NCBI GenBank assembly: GCA_037833965.1
Contig: AP031353.1
Location: 7,008,501-7,072,500 of the forward strand
Source: Marchantia polymorpha subsp. ruderalis
Lineage: Eukaryota > Streptophyta > Marchantiopsida > Marchantiales > Marchantiaceae
Direction of reading: 5' to 3'
DNA length: 64,000 nucleotides
In this document: positions 43,701 to 57,506 of the stretch, piece by piece
How the letters are laid out: every line of letters begins with the position of its first letter
Position numbering within the stretch: the stretch's first letter is position 1
The notes under the pieces: generated by a model
The model's input: only the letters and a program-made list of their open reading frames with translations
Database searches by the model: none
Told to the model about the DNA's origin: nothing
Position numbers and translations under genes: made by a program

Positions 43701-46700
43701 GAGATTCTTACAGCTGAAATATATTGTTGTTCGGGCCTTCTAGCAATTCATTGGGCAGATTGAAATTTAGTTACTTGACTACTCATTTACTTCATGGCTT
43801 AAGAAAAATAAAATATATGGCTGTACATTGCTAATAAAAAATCCCGACTCCTCCTTCGAGATTTTATATATATTCTAGTAAATTTTTAGCAATTCACTTT
43901 ACGATACATGTGTACCCATTTACTTCATTGCTTAAGTAGAGTCAACAATTTGAGTTTTATCTAATTTATAGTTTTAATATAATCCAGTGAGAGTAAACTT
44001 CTTGCAACTGATCATTTTCAAATGTATATATCACACAATTTTGAGTGCTCAATAGATGAGAACTAAGGCAATATTTGGCACAATAGCTGAATCTGTAGTT
44101 GGGAACAATTGCAGTGTACGGAGTTCTATGTAGAGGATTATTGCATGAGTGTTACTGCTCATAGTGCATTAGAGCATGGTCGGGACTAGTAGCAGCCTAT
44201 GAATAATAATTCATGGAAGACAATATGAGCATCTTGCACTGCTGCTAATGATTCAATCCCAACGACATCCTTACGAACTATTATTATCGAAATCCAAATA
44301 TCAAAAGTTTATGGCCCACATTGAGCTGGTGAGTTCGAAAATATGATCAAGCTTCACACTGTTTATTATCGAAAATGGACATATCAGGTAAAGAGATCAT
44401 GAAACTGTATTGCTACATGAATTATTATATAAACCCTGCAGATATTCAGGAAAAACCAATGTTTAGATTTCATCACAAAATGAAGAAGAAGGTGTTGCGC
44501 AAAACTCTATATTATGTCAAGAAGCACTTGATGGCATATATTTGGACACATTTGGACCAAGCTAAAAATCGTAGTAAGGTGGTTATCTTTGTTAATAAAT
44601 ACGTAAAGAAGTGTATGCTTTGGAAGTTGGAAATGCTTGCAAAGTATATGCGCATATTTTTCAAATTAAACATTATTGGAATACATAAGCTTCTTCATTT
44701 CTTGTTCCAAAGTTGCATACAAATGATTCTTTTTGAGAGATTTGTGACTCTTGTGCTCCGGAAGCAAGTGGAATGAGATTAGACTCAAAACCTAATGTCA
44801 GATTTGCTACTCGGTTTGAGAAAGAAGAAAACGGGCTTTAAGGAATATATATATATATATATATATATATATTGCAGGCAAAGATCTACCACCACAATGA
44901 CATGAATTTCCAAAAAATTGAATGAGATGTGTGGTTTGCCCCAACCACACTGCGTACTGGGAACAGAGATAATTCTTTCCCATATGTAAAAGATAATAGA
45001 ATCTTGTTTGTTAGGGCTATGTTTTACTTAGAATGTTATCTGTATAGATCATTGATGTGCTTTACTTCTGATTTTCTTTTGTTAGTTGGAAGTAAAAGTA
45101 GCTTGTAGTTGGTTAGCTATTTCCTTAGTGCTTGAATCTCTTTTGATATTAACTTCGATGACTAAGGAGAGTTGAGCTTGGATGTTAAAGCCTTATATAA
45201 GTTGATTTGTCCATGTATAGACTAGTGTAGTTCTATAATCTAAGAGTTTATCCTTATAACCTAGACCAAGGTAGGGTATACATCCAAAGTAAGTTAATCT
45301 AAGTGCATAGTTCTAGGGTTTTGACCTTATCATTAGCATATAACACTATTATCTGAAGATTTATATATGCACTAGAAGGTGGATGGTAGAGCTATCATTA
45401 GATTCCTTTGTGATCTGCTTGACCTACTTGAGAGGCATCAAGCAGGCAAATAGAGGTCATCAAGGACACCCAGCACAACCTGATACCTTGTCTAGACTGA
45501 GTGGAAGGCAGGATCAAAGCTCAATTGGTGAGAAAGTTCAAGATAAAGAATTGCTAACTAAATTGGATACTTTAAGTATTGATGTGTGTCCACAACCTTA
45601 AAGTCTAGATTCTAGAATCCCCATGGATAATAAGAAAGATAATGATGAAGCTTGAGGAGGTTCAGAGTTCAGGCTGATGACACTAAGTGCTCGTAAGTCC
45701 AATTGCATTGTTGCAACACCTAGTGAGCAGATTTTTGATATGATAGACTAGATTTTGTGTCAAAAAATTGATTACTAAAAGGGTTTATCAAATGTATTGT
45801 GAAATCCATAGCTTTAGACTAAAATTCATATGATGAACTAGATTTTTGATATCAAATTTTTAAATCAAAAATTAAAAAAGTGTATTCTATAGAAATCAGG
45901 GTTTTTCAACATTGTTTTAGATTTTTCTGTTTGTAATTAAATAATTATCAATCTAAAAGTTTATATTAAAGTTAACAAACAAATTCAAAAATTTGAAAAT
46001 AATTTTGCATAATTTTAAGTGTTTGGGAAAAAATAAAAATAATAAAACACAGATTTTTTAAATAAATGATTGACTTTCAAATTTATTAATTATGAATTAT
46101 TTACATAATGATTATAAAACCTTTATATATTTTCATCGTTTTCTATCATACAAAATTAAATTTTTTTCAATAATTATATGTTGAAATCGTTTTGAGAGTA
46201 TTATTCTAAAAATGGTAAATATTTAAAAAATATAATTGAAACATACAAAAAAATAAAAAAATTGAACAATTCAAATTTTTTGTAAATTAAAGATACAAAT
46301 TTAAAATCATAGAAAAAGAATTGCAATAATTTTAATTTGTACATATCTATCAAATAATTTATTTACATTTGTTTAAAATGCAAAAATAAACTCTTAATTT
46401 CACAGTCTTGAAAAAATTTGGCACATTTCTAATCTATCTATTTAAGCTAAAATAATCAAAGTATATAATAACAGAATATTTATTAACATTTAAAAAGTTT
46501 TAATTTTTTCATTCTCTTAATTAGAAATAAAATAAAAATAATAAGTTTTACATATTTAATTCAATATAAATATAAAATATAAAATATCTTAATCCTATTT
46601 TTTGAAGAATTAAAATCCATATTTATTAATTTAAGTATTATTTCTTGTTTTTTATATAATTTAAAGATTATCAAAAAAATATTTTAAACATATCATTCAA

Positions 46701-47530
46701 AGAATATCCACAAAAATGTAAAATATGAAAACATCGTTTTCTGAATTAACTTAAAATAATAATAATTTATTTCAAAAAATCATATCCAAAATTTATAATG
46801 GGTTAAATATTTATTTTAAGGTCTGAAGCATATAGTTTAAAAAAATATCATTAAATTTTATTTATATATATTATTATTATTAATTTCCCCTATTTTGAAT
46901 ATGTTGTGAAGTTGAATATTCCAGATATTTAAAATTTATATTTATATTTTTTTTTATAATGTAATTTTTTGTGAAAATATTTTAAAAAAAATTTTAAAAA
47001 CTACGATCAATAAATATTAAGTCGTATGTAATATATCGATTTTTATTTGCTGTTTGAATTCTATATTTTATTATAATCAGAAGATTTTCGAAATATTTTT
47101 AAAATAAACAAAAAATTCATTTCATTTAAAAATCACTCTAATTTATTTTTAAATTTTTTATGTTAAAAATAAAACAATCATCAAAATTTTCTAGAACAAT
47201 AAATTAATTTATCGTCCATAGTTAAAAAAATTCAAATATTAAATAATTTTTTTAAAAATTATTGATGTTTTCTTAAAATTAAATAATAAATATAAATTTT
47301 TTTATAATAATTTAGAAATAAATAATATACATAACTCATTATGTTGTCCACATCTCATATATAACAAATGTAAGAAAAATACATTGTGATAAGGAATATA
47401 TAACATTTTTACTTCTCAATTAATATTGATTGAACTTTGAGGTAAAAAAATATAATATTTTAAATAAAAAAGTTTAATAAAAATTTAATATCGTTTATCT
47501 ATTCAGCCGATCTGGCTACTCTAAGTATAT
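43701..47530. other. AT-rich repeat graveyard
   Basis: Mostly very AT-rich. A 133-codon plus-strand frame at 44375-44776 is Lys/Met/Tyr-rich and unrecognised. An AT dinucleotide run occupies about 44844-44873. 45005-45640 is less AT-rich and could be a decayed LTR plus gag start (TGTTAGGG at about 45009, then a possible short coding stretch from 45383), but this is weak. 45750-47500 shows only A/T-rich low-complexity sequence. Confidence 0.45.
44844..44873. repeat. (AT)n microsatellite
   Basis: An uninterrupted AT dinucleotide run of about 30 bp. Similar TA runs lie at about 48867-48892 and 52231-52264. Confidence 0.85.
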
Positions 47531-48105
47531 GTATGGTTTAGAGAACGAACTGACACCAGACATGGTCCACAACCGTTTGAAAATTGCAATTCATGGAAAA
47601 TTAAAAACTAGCGACTTTCTTCACATTGTTTGGTATAGTGTGAATGCATAGGAGTTGCATGACACTATAGTGTAGGTATGGTTTTTGGAATAAACTGACA
47701 CCAGACATGGTCCGCAACCGTATGAAGAATGCTATTCATGGAGAATTAGAAACTGGAGATTTTCTTCATGTGGTTTAGGCTAGAGTGAATGCTTAAGAGG
47801 TGCATGACACTCTAGTACAGGTATGGTTTAGGCTACGAATTGACACAAAACATGGTCTGCAATCGTCTGAAAAATGCGATTTATGGAGAATTAAAATATG
47901 CCAATTTTTTTCACGTGGTTTATGATAGATTGAATGCGTAGGAGTTGCATGACACTCTTGTACAGGTATGGTTTAGGCTACTAACTGACACAAGACATTA
48001 TCTGCAATCGTCTGAAAAAATGAGATTCATGAAGAATTGAAAACTGGCGATTTTATTCACGTGGTTCAGGATAATGTGAATGCGTAGGAGGTGCATAGCA
48101 TAATA
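47531..48105 (+). repeat. 145-bp tandem repeat, four copies
   Basis: Copies start at 47531, 47676, 47821 and 47966 with GTATGGTTT. Each start is exactly 145 bp after the last, although the copies differ at many positions. Shared blocks are CTGACAC, CATGGTC, GAATGC and GAGGTGCATGACACT or close variants. In the first two copies one frame reads LTPDMV-NR-K-AIHG-L, then DFLH-V, with stops where Gln codons would fit. The monomer may therefore derive from coding sequence, perhaps retrotransposon gag. The fourth copy ends in AT-rich DNA. Confidence 0.85.
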
Positions 48106-48861
48106 ACAAACTGAGTAGTTTCATTTGCACAACATTATTAAAAATTGTTAGCACTTTTAGTTGTAAAGAAATCATAAACGTATGATAAGTTTTGTTTTTG
48201 TTTCATATTTGTATCATTTTTTTAATCAAAAAATCATTATATATATGTAAGTGATTTAATCTAAATTCATATAAAAAATTATTTACAAACAAAATTTGAC
48301 AAAAAAACAAGTTTTAATTGTTTTTTGATTATTTATTTAATATTTAGAAATATTTTTTTATAGACATCGTAAACATTTATTTTTTGTTGCATTACTTAAT
48401 CGTAAAATTTTGTTTATGATCATATCAATGAAAAAAATTATTTTATGAAAATAATCTTCATAGATCAATGATAATCATCATCAAAAAAATTTATCATATT
48501 CATGCATGATACTAAATTTTTCTTTAAAATATTAAATAAATAAGATAAAAATGATAAGAAAATTTTCAAAATTTTCAACTATTTGTTTTTTAACTAATTT
48601 TTAATTTCTTGTATTTCATATAACTTATGAGGAATATAAAACCTTCATGCAAGACATTTGTGCTATATTTAACATAAATAAAAATCCAAAATTAATTATT
48701 CTATAAATTTATAAATGAAAGTAAATACTTTGAATTCAAAAAATTAAAACAGATAAACTTTACTTTAACAATTTCTTTTAACAAATAACTGAAAAGTTTT
48801 AAATTTATTTTTTAAACTAAAATAAAAAATCCAAACATTTAAATTTTATTTTGTAACTTTA

Positions 48862-48898
<37 letters not shown>

Positions 48899-49178
48899 AT
48901 GTTACAGACATTCAATGTAAGATTTTTGTATAAGTAGTATGTACAAAAGATCTGTGTTATTTTAGAATGATTAAACCTATTGCAGTATCTTAGTTAATAA
49001 TATGTAACTGTTATTTAAAGAATTTATTGATGATTTTAGTAAATATCACCATGAATATCAGTTGAAATGAAATCTAGGTTTTGAGCAGAGAGTTAGACGA
49101 GCAAAGAGTTAGACCACGAGTGTAGAATTAAAAGGGGGAGCACGAAGGTTTCAAGCGATTCAAGAGCGTTTAGAGAGG
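48106..49178. other. AT-rich sequence between the tandem repeat and the Copia gag fragment
   Basis: Low-complexity A/T-rich sequence with a TA run at about 48867-48892. No coding signal. Confidence 0.6.
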
Positions 49179-49690
49179 ATGACAACTCCAGATGCCTCTA
49201 CACGAAGCGTCTGGAAAGAACCACTCCCCAAGTTTAATGGAGAGTTTTTCCATTCGTGAAAAAATAAAATGGGTTGGATACTTAGTGTAGAAGTTTTGAT
49301 GAGTATAATGGAGGGTCATGAGATTCGGCCAAGCACTCCACCTGCATCTTGGAACCTGTACACCAGATTCAGGTGTAGGGAGTAAGATTGATTGGAATGA
49401 TAGAAGTCTCCTATCTTTGGCATTGCTAAACAATGCGCTAGACGATTTTCAGCAACCTTTCATTGCTCATTGCCAGACAGCAGCTGAGACCTGAGGAGAG
49501 TTACAAAGGATGTACGAATCGCGAGATATTTCCATGCAGATGCATCTCCGAGATGCTTTGTACTCTTTGAATAAATGAACTAGTGACACAATGTCTCAAC
49601 ACATTACCAAGTTTTGTCTTCTTCTAAATCAGTTAGCTGCTATAGGCCGGACAATTACTGAGGACAAGGCATACATTTGTAAAAAATTGA
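49179..49690 (+). pseudogene. Copia-type gag fragment
   Basis: It starts at ATG 49179 (MTTPDASTRSVWKEPLPKFNGE), which resembles the N-terminus of plant Copia Gag. It continues through frame changes and stops into the conserved region (SLLSLALLNNALDDF, AHCQTAAE, QRMYESRDISMQMHLRDAL, SQHITKFCLLLNQLAAIGRTITEDKAY). At least four stops and a missing Trp in the 'AAE-W' motif show decay. It is distinct in sequence from the Copia gag at 2260-2670. No pol or LTR is attached, so this is a stranded fragment. Confidence 0.78.
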
Positions 49691-52600
49691 TTTACAAAGA
49701 TCAATTTTTTAAATATCGAATAATTTCATAATGTTTATATTTTTTGAAAAAATTAAAATAACTGAAAAATAGTGTTAGTGCATTTTTTTAATTATATAAT
49801 TTATTTACAAAATGTTATTTATAAAGTATCTACACATGTAAAAAATATTTTTGTAACTTTAAATGTAATGTATGAAACATAAAACATTATTTATAAATAA
49901 ATTTAATTTTTGATAAAAATATTACATGACTATACTTATAAAGCTTTGTAGCAACAAAATTTGATTTTTTTAACATGAAATTTTGGAATATCAAAATTTC
50001 ATTTGGATTTGACTGTGTGATATTTTTATTTGATAAATTTATTACGTATATTTATATATATGTATTTCATAATCTCATCACTCATACTAAATTTGAATCT
50101 TAAATTCTAAAAAAAAAATTAGTTTTTTTTCATATCATTCCTAAATCTAACTTAAATCAATTTATGGTCACTTTTATTTGAAAACATGAGTCTATGTTTA
50201 ATTATCATTGTTGATCATTTTTCATAATTAATTTGTTTGATACTACAAAATTATTAATAATATATAGTATATTAAAATCAAACATTATATAGATTTCATA
50301 TATCTTTGTCATTTCAAAATGAATTGCATGTCGCATAAGTCTATTTATAATTTATTATCAATCAAGTCATATTTTTCAAGATCAAATTTTTGAAACACAT
50401 TGATTAAAAAAAGTACTTCAGTTTTAAATTCACACAATAATTCATATCAATTTGATCATTCTGACCACATTTTAAATTACTACCGTATTTTTTTAAAAAA
50501 ATTATTATTGGAAATTGATTTATCTTTATTGAAAATTATATATTTTCTTCATTTTGTGAATATGGTTGATCTTGGATTGCATTCAATTCAATTTCTTTTC
50601 AAAAAATAAAATTAAAATAATCATCATCATTTTTTGATATGTCATACATCAACAAAGCAAGTTGAACTATATTATAATCCATTGTTGAGCTACCACATTG
50701 AAGAAACACATGTAACAATGACTCTTAAGATAAAGTTATTAAGGTTAGGAGATGAAGTATATTTCTCCCATCATTAATTTTCACTTCAAAATTCAGAAAA
50801 TTAATGACGAGATCAACAAAAATATGAATGTGAACTTAGATCTTTTTACAAGAAAAGTTTCATCTTGAAGCTAAGTTTTGAAAAGACATACAACATTTTC
50901 TTAGATTTGTTTGTGATACAATTATTTTTTAATAAAAAGAACATAATTTTCATAATCATTCACTCGATTCAAAATGTGAAAATATTTTGAAAAAAATTTT
51001 ATAAATGTATTATATATAGATAAATTAACAAAAATTGTTTGGCTCCAAAATCCTCATTCTACTGTTTTTCATGCTCACAATAGCAATTTATCCGTTTCAA
51101 CACAATCATATGTCTTGTTTGCAACGGTCTGTACTTGCATGCAACATAATTCATAACATATCTGAATTTTTGACGTTGTGTCATGATTTTGTTTTAATTG
51201 TACTAATATGTTATGCGTTGATGTGTTTTTGATTTAGATCTATAGTTTTCAAAATTTTAATCTTGTCAATAATTTAAATACATCATGGTAATATGTTACG
51301 CTTGCTGTTTTTTAACTTTTCTGCATTGGATACGTCTTGCTATCGTCTTTCATACTCCAACAGATCAAACAAATTTTAAGTCCAAAATCAAGGAAGAAAA
51401 AAAAGAAGCAAAGAGCAAAATTCACTCTTTAATTCTTCTTGCTACCTTTTTCTATTTTAAATAACTTAGAAAATTGTGCACTTTCTAACTCTTGTTCAAC
51501 ATCACTTTTGATCTCAATCCTCAAGTTACTACCGCAATATACACTTGCTGTAACTCACTTGCAAGCTACCCTGGCTTGCTCCCAATCTTTCAGCTCTGGT
51601 CAAATTAATGTTCATTTAAAATTTTGATATTTAATGACCATCAAAGATATCTGTCTCGGTTTTCAAAGTCTGTCATCTTGCAGTTCTCTCATCTACTCTC
51701 ACATATGATTTATCCAATCCTAACACTCTAATATCCATTATCACAAAAAAATTTGAAAACACATTCACACACAAAGTCAGTACAATATTGCACACGCAAA
51801 GTTAGCCAACACCAGACATATGTGGTTCATCGCAGTAAGTTACGTCTATGGTTAATCTTAGATTTTACTGAGATTTACCTTAAAAGTATCACAAGAGCTT
51901 TTGTGAACTCTCTTATATATTGACAATCTAATGAACCTAACCAACTGTGATGAAGCTAACATAAGCTAAATAAATATCTTACTTAGCTCCTAAGAATTTC
52001 TAGATAAAATTTAACTATCACGGACGATTTTATAAAATATTCTATAAAATAAATAATATTCCTCAAACATATAATTACATCATTTCTAAAGTATATCTTC
52101 AATGACAAATTTTAAACATTTCTTCAGTATTGAAAACCAATAAAGTAACCAAATGTCATGCCTAGCCTGATTGAAAAAATATTTCTTGTTTTGAGAAAAT
52201 CAATTTCTGTGCCAAAATCAGAAACACAATATATATATATATATACATACATATATATATATATATTTATTTATTTATTTTTTGGTCAATGAATATGCTT
52301 CTAAATTGAAACAAGTTGAGCATTTTCTTGAGTTTTAGAACAGGTCCAAGTGAAACATCAGAAGAGTGCATGGAAATTGAAAACTAAATTGGAAGTTTAA
52401 AACTCATGACAACAATAGAAGGAGAACGGCATTGTACAGGAGAAGATGCAAACCATGCAAGAGTGGATCTAGCGCAAGCAAGAAGACACTTCAGCGTGCA
52501 AATGAAGTGAATAAGAAGCGAAGAAAGAGGAGCAGTAATAAGCAGTGAAAACATGAGAACCTGAAGTTGAGGAAGTAACATGTATTTTGTACGTTTAGAT

Positions 52601-55210
52601 ATCTTGTAACATGAAAATTTGTTTTTTTTCTGATCCTTGGCATTTTTTACTTCCAAAAAGCTCTTCAATGTGGGGAATCATGTACATTGACCATGCAATT
52701 ATTTCTTCAAAGTATGGCAATACAATCTTTTGGACTGCGTTAGAGATGCATAACTTTCTGGCCTTGTTGTCAAGTGTGGGACGTATGCTTCACTTCAACG
52801 GGACAAAATATAAAAATTGATATTACAATTGAAATGTGTCTCACACGTCAGCCCAATTTGCTGACATTCTTTCTCTACGGCATTGGAACGTTCGAAAATC
52901 TCCCACGGGGTATCATAAGAATCAAACACGGAAGTGTATTCTCCGTTATTCGTAGTAACAAGTGCGACTGCCATCTTAGATAGGGCTTCTAAAATATGTT
53001 TTCAATGTCTGCACCAATCGCATTTGAGATTGACGCTCTGTTTCGATGCATGGTTTGAGGCCATAATCCACTTTTGACCTTGCAAACGATCGTAGCATAA
53101 TTGATTGATCATGTTTAGTTTCACACTTTATCACACAGTCACGCAAGGTTTGACTAAGAGAAGAGAGGTCTTGAACGTGAAGAACATTCTTGTATTTACA
53201 TATTTGTGTATTTGTTTCGAGAGAAAAAGTATGTATCAAGTAAGAAAAGCTGAACTCTATGTTATGTAAACAAGTAAAAATGGATTAGCATTCACCAAAG
53301 ATTAGACATTAAATTAGACAGTGAAATTTAATTATACGTAAACAAGTAACTTTGAAATCAACCGTCAGTCTTAAGTATATTATAATTAAAACAAAACCTT
53401 TTTATGCACACACAAATTTCTAGTCATGCAATGAAAATAAATATTTTTGGTCTGGAGTTAAAGTTTATTTTACCTGAAATTTTTTAATATTGATCCAGAC
53501 TTCGAACTTGACTTAAAAATATTCAATTCATGGCGGCTGTTTGGATGTTTTTGCAGATTTGCAGAGTTTTGAAAATCCATATATGACACATGTTAAAGAT
53601 TATTAATTGCTTTCTAAAAATTACATTGAACTCAATAAGATGTGTTATACACAATCATACGTTAATATTGAAGCCAATGATGTATAAGTATCTGGCAAAA
53701 TTCACTGTTTTGATTTTTTATGACATTACAAATCAAATAATAATTTGGATTATATATACAAAATAAAAATAAATTAAATTTTGTAATGAATTTTTTGAAA
53801 TATGGAAATATAAAAAATCTAGCAAAAATAAAGAACGCTTGATTTCTAATTTAAGTTTTAGATATAACTTACTTAATTTGAAATGAAAAATGATTGCAAA
53901 AATTTTAAAAATTTACAATATTTTGAAAATTAAGAGAAGTTTTGGTACATTGATGTATATATGTTGATTAATCATAGAATAAATCATTTAAATTTAATTT
54001 TCAAAAAAATTGTATGTTTTTTTCGCATGAATTAATTTTAAATAATTTTTTTGTACTTTTGAATGTAAATGAAAGTTTTAAAAAATAAATTTTGCAAAAT
54101 CTAAAGTATGAGATGTGAATAATCTTCCAAAAAATGATAAAAATGACAACTAAACATGAATAATTGTAGCAATGAGTATAGCAAAGCATATCACTTGAAG
54201 GTTTATTTACAAAGCCTTGAGATGAAAGATAACTATGATGTTAATATTTTTTTCAATATTAATTTTTCTCAAAAGATATAAAAAAATAAAATTTACATCT
54301 TTATCATTCATATCAATCATAATAGATGGATGACATAATATATTTATATAACAAACACACGGATTGTTGATGCATCATCCTCAATTAATTAATAGGTTCA
54401 ATCAACATTCAACAAAAACACATATTACTCACATGTCATTATTCAATTAATATAATTAATGTTTATCCAAACAAACGTACAAATTTACGTGAAAAATATG
54501 CATACTATATTATAAATTAATAAAATTTTATATTAACATTATTCATTAAATACACTGTGAAATAACAGATGTCTCATAGTATTATAACCCAAAACATTAA
54601 AAACTTGTCATAAATGTAAATCTGGTCATTCATGTTGAGATTGCCAATATGCAATATGAAATTTTTCTTTATTGAAAGATTTCATACAAGAAGTTAATAT
54701 ACCTAATCACGAAGGAATCATATTACAGTTTTATCCACAAAGCCTGTCAAGTAAAAATCTCATAGTACATATGTCAAAAAGTATATAAAAATTTAATACC
54801 ATGATCATTTATTGAATTTTAATGAGATATATTTTACAGAATATAATTCTGTAAAATATCAAATAACTTTAATCATATGAATATAGCTATTGTGTTCAAG
54901 AATCTGTTCACTTTTTATCAACAATAATAAGCTTTACACATTTGAAATTTAATAATGTTATACTTGTTTCTTCTACTAGTAAAAACTAAATAGTTTAGAG
55001 TAGATTTGCAATGACATAGTGAAATCGTTCGGAAATAAATGTTAATGTGATGACTTTGCAACATGACACGTTTCAGTAATTAAATTTGAAAGATTTTTTT
55101 ATCATTTGTACAACCCGAATATGAATTTTTTTACAATTTATAATAAGTGATAAATTTACGAATATTTTTTTGCTACAAACTGAAAATTCCAAAAAAATTT
55201 AATGTCCAAA
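49691..55210. other. AT-rich desert
   Basis: Extremely AT-rich with simple repeats (TA run at about 52231-52264). Short open frames are Phe/Ile/Lys-rich and unrelated to known families. 51030-51630 and 52380-53240 are slightly less AT-rich, without a recognisable domain. Confidence 0.55.
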
Positions 55211-55440
55211 TGAGGTATACACCAATTTTTTCTCTTAGAAAGGATCTTAGGATACCCATGCCTAACAAGCCCAGGGAATTCAGACCTTTAACTATTGGGT
55301 GCGACAATATTGTTCAGCAAGCTATGAAAATAGTCATGGAACATATATACGAACCTAAATTCCTCGAAATGGCTGGTCCGCACACGATACCCGAACAAGC
55401 TCCTCGCGCACTCCATGCCGTCGGGCCTTTTCATCATCAA
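55211..55440 (+). pseudogene. Group II intron maturase/reverse transcriptase fragment, probably from the mitochondrion
   Basis: The translation matches the start of the RT domain of organellar intron-encoded maturases: RKDLRIPMPNKPREFRPLTIG (family pattern R-IYIPK-NKP-KFRPLGI), then NIVQQAMKIVMEHIYEPKFLE, then a degraded version of the HGFRPGRSCHTAL motif followed by ALHAV. The open frame continues only to 55461. Such ORFs are common in bryophyte mitochondrial introns, so a nuclear copy of mitochondrial DNA is the simplest reading. The piece is too short to act. Confidence 0.7.
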
Positions 55441-55639
55441 TGTTCTCACAGATACATATAAAAAAAATCTTCATAATTTTTTAAAAAATATTGGATTTTT
55501 TTTTATTCTTAATTGAGCCGTAAAGCTGCGAGAAACCCAAAATTTCACTTTGAATCAATAGAGAGGAAGGAATTTTTGTGGCATGATGTTTGATTGACTC
55601 TTTGAAAATTTTCATCATACAATCATTACACATCACTTA

Positions 55640-55745
55640 CTCGAAGATGGCGGACGTAGCTACTTATAAAATTGGAAAGATACAGATAAGATTAGCATGG
55701 CCCAACCGCAAGGATCACACGCACAATTCGAGAAAATAGTCCATA
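55640..55745 (+). pseudogene. U6 snRNA pseudogene
   Basis: 55664-55743 follows the U6 core closely: ATAAAATTGGAAAGATACAG, then AGATTAGCATGGCCC, CGCAAGGAT-ACACGCACAA and TCGAGAAAA-AGTCC. Differences fall at otherwise invariant positions (for example ATAAGATT for GAAGATT and CCCAACCGC for CCCCTGCGC). The 5' stem-loop region (about 55640-55663) is poorly conserved. There is no terminal T-run and no TATA box or USE motif at the usual upstream positions. U6 is the catalytic spliceosomal RNA; this copy should be inactive. Confidence 0.85.
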
Positions 55746-57506
55746 GTTCACCTAAAACAGCAGCTCACATGAAGCAAAATTTAGATTGGTGACATCTTCC
55801 ATTGTGCATTATTTACACCTAAAATAACTTTATACAGTTATCTGCTTTACCACTGTAATGTGTCTGTCAATTTTTTAATGCGCGCTTTCAAAGCTTAGAT
55901 TTAGGCGATTTCCTATCGGTGTGTCACGTAGTATTTGGTTCAAATATTTCAATATTGTCCTAAGTATATCTAAGATCATGAAATTTCGCTGAGAACCCAC
56001 CAATATCACTACTTTGGTGATGTGAGAAGAAAAGAAGGAAAGGTCGACGTTCATGAACACAGGCGACGAGAACAAACTGGAACAAAGCGACACGAGAATC
56101 GAGAGAGTGGAAGGCAGAAATGAGCCTTTCGATGATTTAGATGTTGCACGTGTCATAGTATTCTCAGAAGCGTCGATCTTGCATGGGAGCAGATGTCAAT
56201 TGGGCTCGTTCTGAGGCGCACTCGTGGAAGGCCGAGGGAGATTGGGGGTCGGGGGCCTGACAGGAGTCACGGAGGGGAGGCCGTGACCCTGGTCAGGTCA
56301 AGGGCGGAACTAGAGGAGGCTCTCGGGGGCGACCTAGTGGGGCTGGGGGCCAGGCTCTCGGGGATGGCATGGGAAGCTGATCGCTGCGAGGAAGAGTTTC
56401 AAGACTTTGAAAATGGGAGGGAGCGAGAGAGATCTCAAGAGGATCATCCATCGAAAGAAGAAGGCGAGCGACGGCAGAGTTGAGGTTCCAACTTCGAGCG
56501 AGTCGCGAACCATTTCAGCAGCAGCACTACTCGTTGTCGTCGAAGATCCACGAGCCTCCTCCTTCGCAGTCTTGGTGTCAGTCAAGAAACTATTCATCCT
56601 GCAGCAGCAGAAGAGGAGGAGGAGGAGGAGGAGGAGGAATTTGAAGTGCAGTTGAGAAGCTGTGATTCTCGGGGTTTCATTCCCATGTGCATGCATGCAT
56701 GCACTGCCTGGGATTCGACACGAGCACAAAGCTGCGGGCGGATCTGGAAGCCAAAATTGTTGAATCATAAAATTGGGGCGAATCAGGACGGAGTGTGGCA
56801 AGGCAGAGGAGGACTCCAGTCGGGCAAATGGTTCTTCATTCGTTCTACTTGGTGGTGGTGCACGGCACCGTTTGCAGGCGACGGAAGTTGCGGGTCCGGG
56901 TCTTTCATACAGATGCTCTCATGAGATAAAGTTTCCGACGTGGAGAGGTTTGGACTCATCGCTTGCAAACGCTGTTCACTGGACCCAGAGCAGAAGAGTT
57001 CTTTTCATCTGAACGGTTGACAGAGCGCGGGACTTTGTGCCGTGTGCCATCTTGACTCCACGCTCGAATTCCTTGTGTTTAGGGTACAAGCAATGTAAAA
57101 GTGATTGCCCACACGTTACTCTCAGCAGTTGATGGAATTCTGCTTCATGCATCGCGAATCTGTTCACAGGGCACGAGTGGCCCATGCAACGTGAATCTCG
57201 CCGAGTACAATTGGCTTCACAAACTTTTAAATGAAGCAAATATGTTGTGGGGAATCTGAAGATATGCATGGAGGAGATTGTCTGTCTTGGACCACTGAAA
57301 TAAGGGACGGCAAATCTCTTGATTCGATATTAGTAACGAACGTGCCAATTCTGTTAGATGGTATCGAGCCTTGAGATGCGAAGGAGCCCTCGCTGACCTG
57401 ACAGCCTAGTACATGTCAGACTAATTTTAAGCATTGCTTCTTCGGCGTTGGAATCATGAAACCTCACAGAAACAGCTGTGAAGCTCGGTGTATTGAATTC
57501 GCCATA
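55746..57506. other. Upstream region of the endoglycoceramidase-like gene
   Basis: 56190-56660 is GC-rich with purine runs (GGA/GAG repeats at about 56612-56637). Its open frames on both strands are low-complexity. It may be promoter or leader. The stretch from 56660 to 57456 shows no domain. Confidence 0.5.

Noticed and set aside
44375-44776. 133-codon Lys/Met-rich frame
   Set aside because: No recognisable domain, A/T-driven composition and no splice or promoter context. Not supported as a gene.
45005-45640. Possible decayed LTR followed by a gag start
   Set aside because: I found no second LTR, no primer binding site and no recognisable Gag motif. It is kept only as a remark in the AT-rich region entry.
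47531-48105. Evenly spaced repeats as a CRISPR-like array
   Set aside because: The repeats are contiguous 145-bp tandem units without unique spacers, in plant nuclear DNA.
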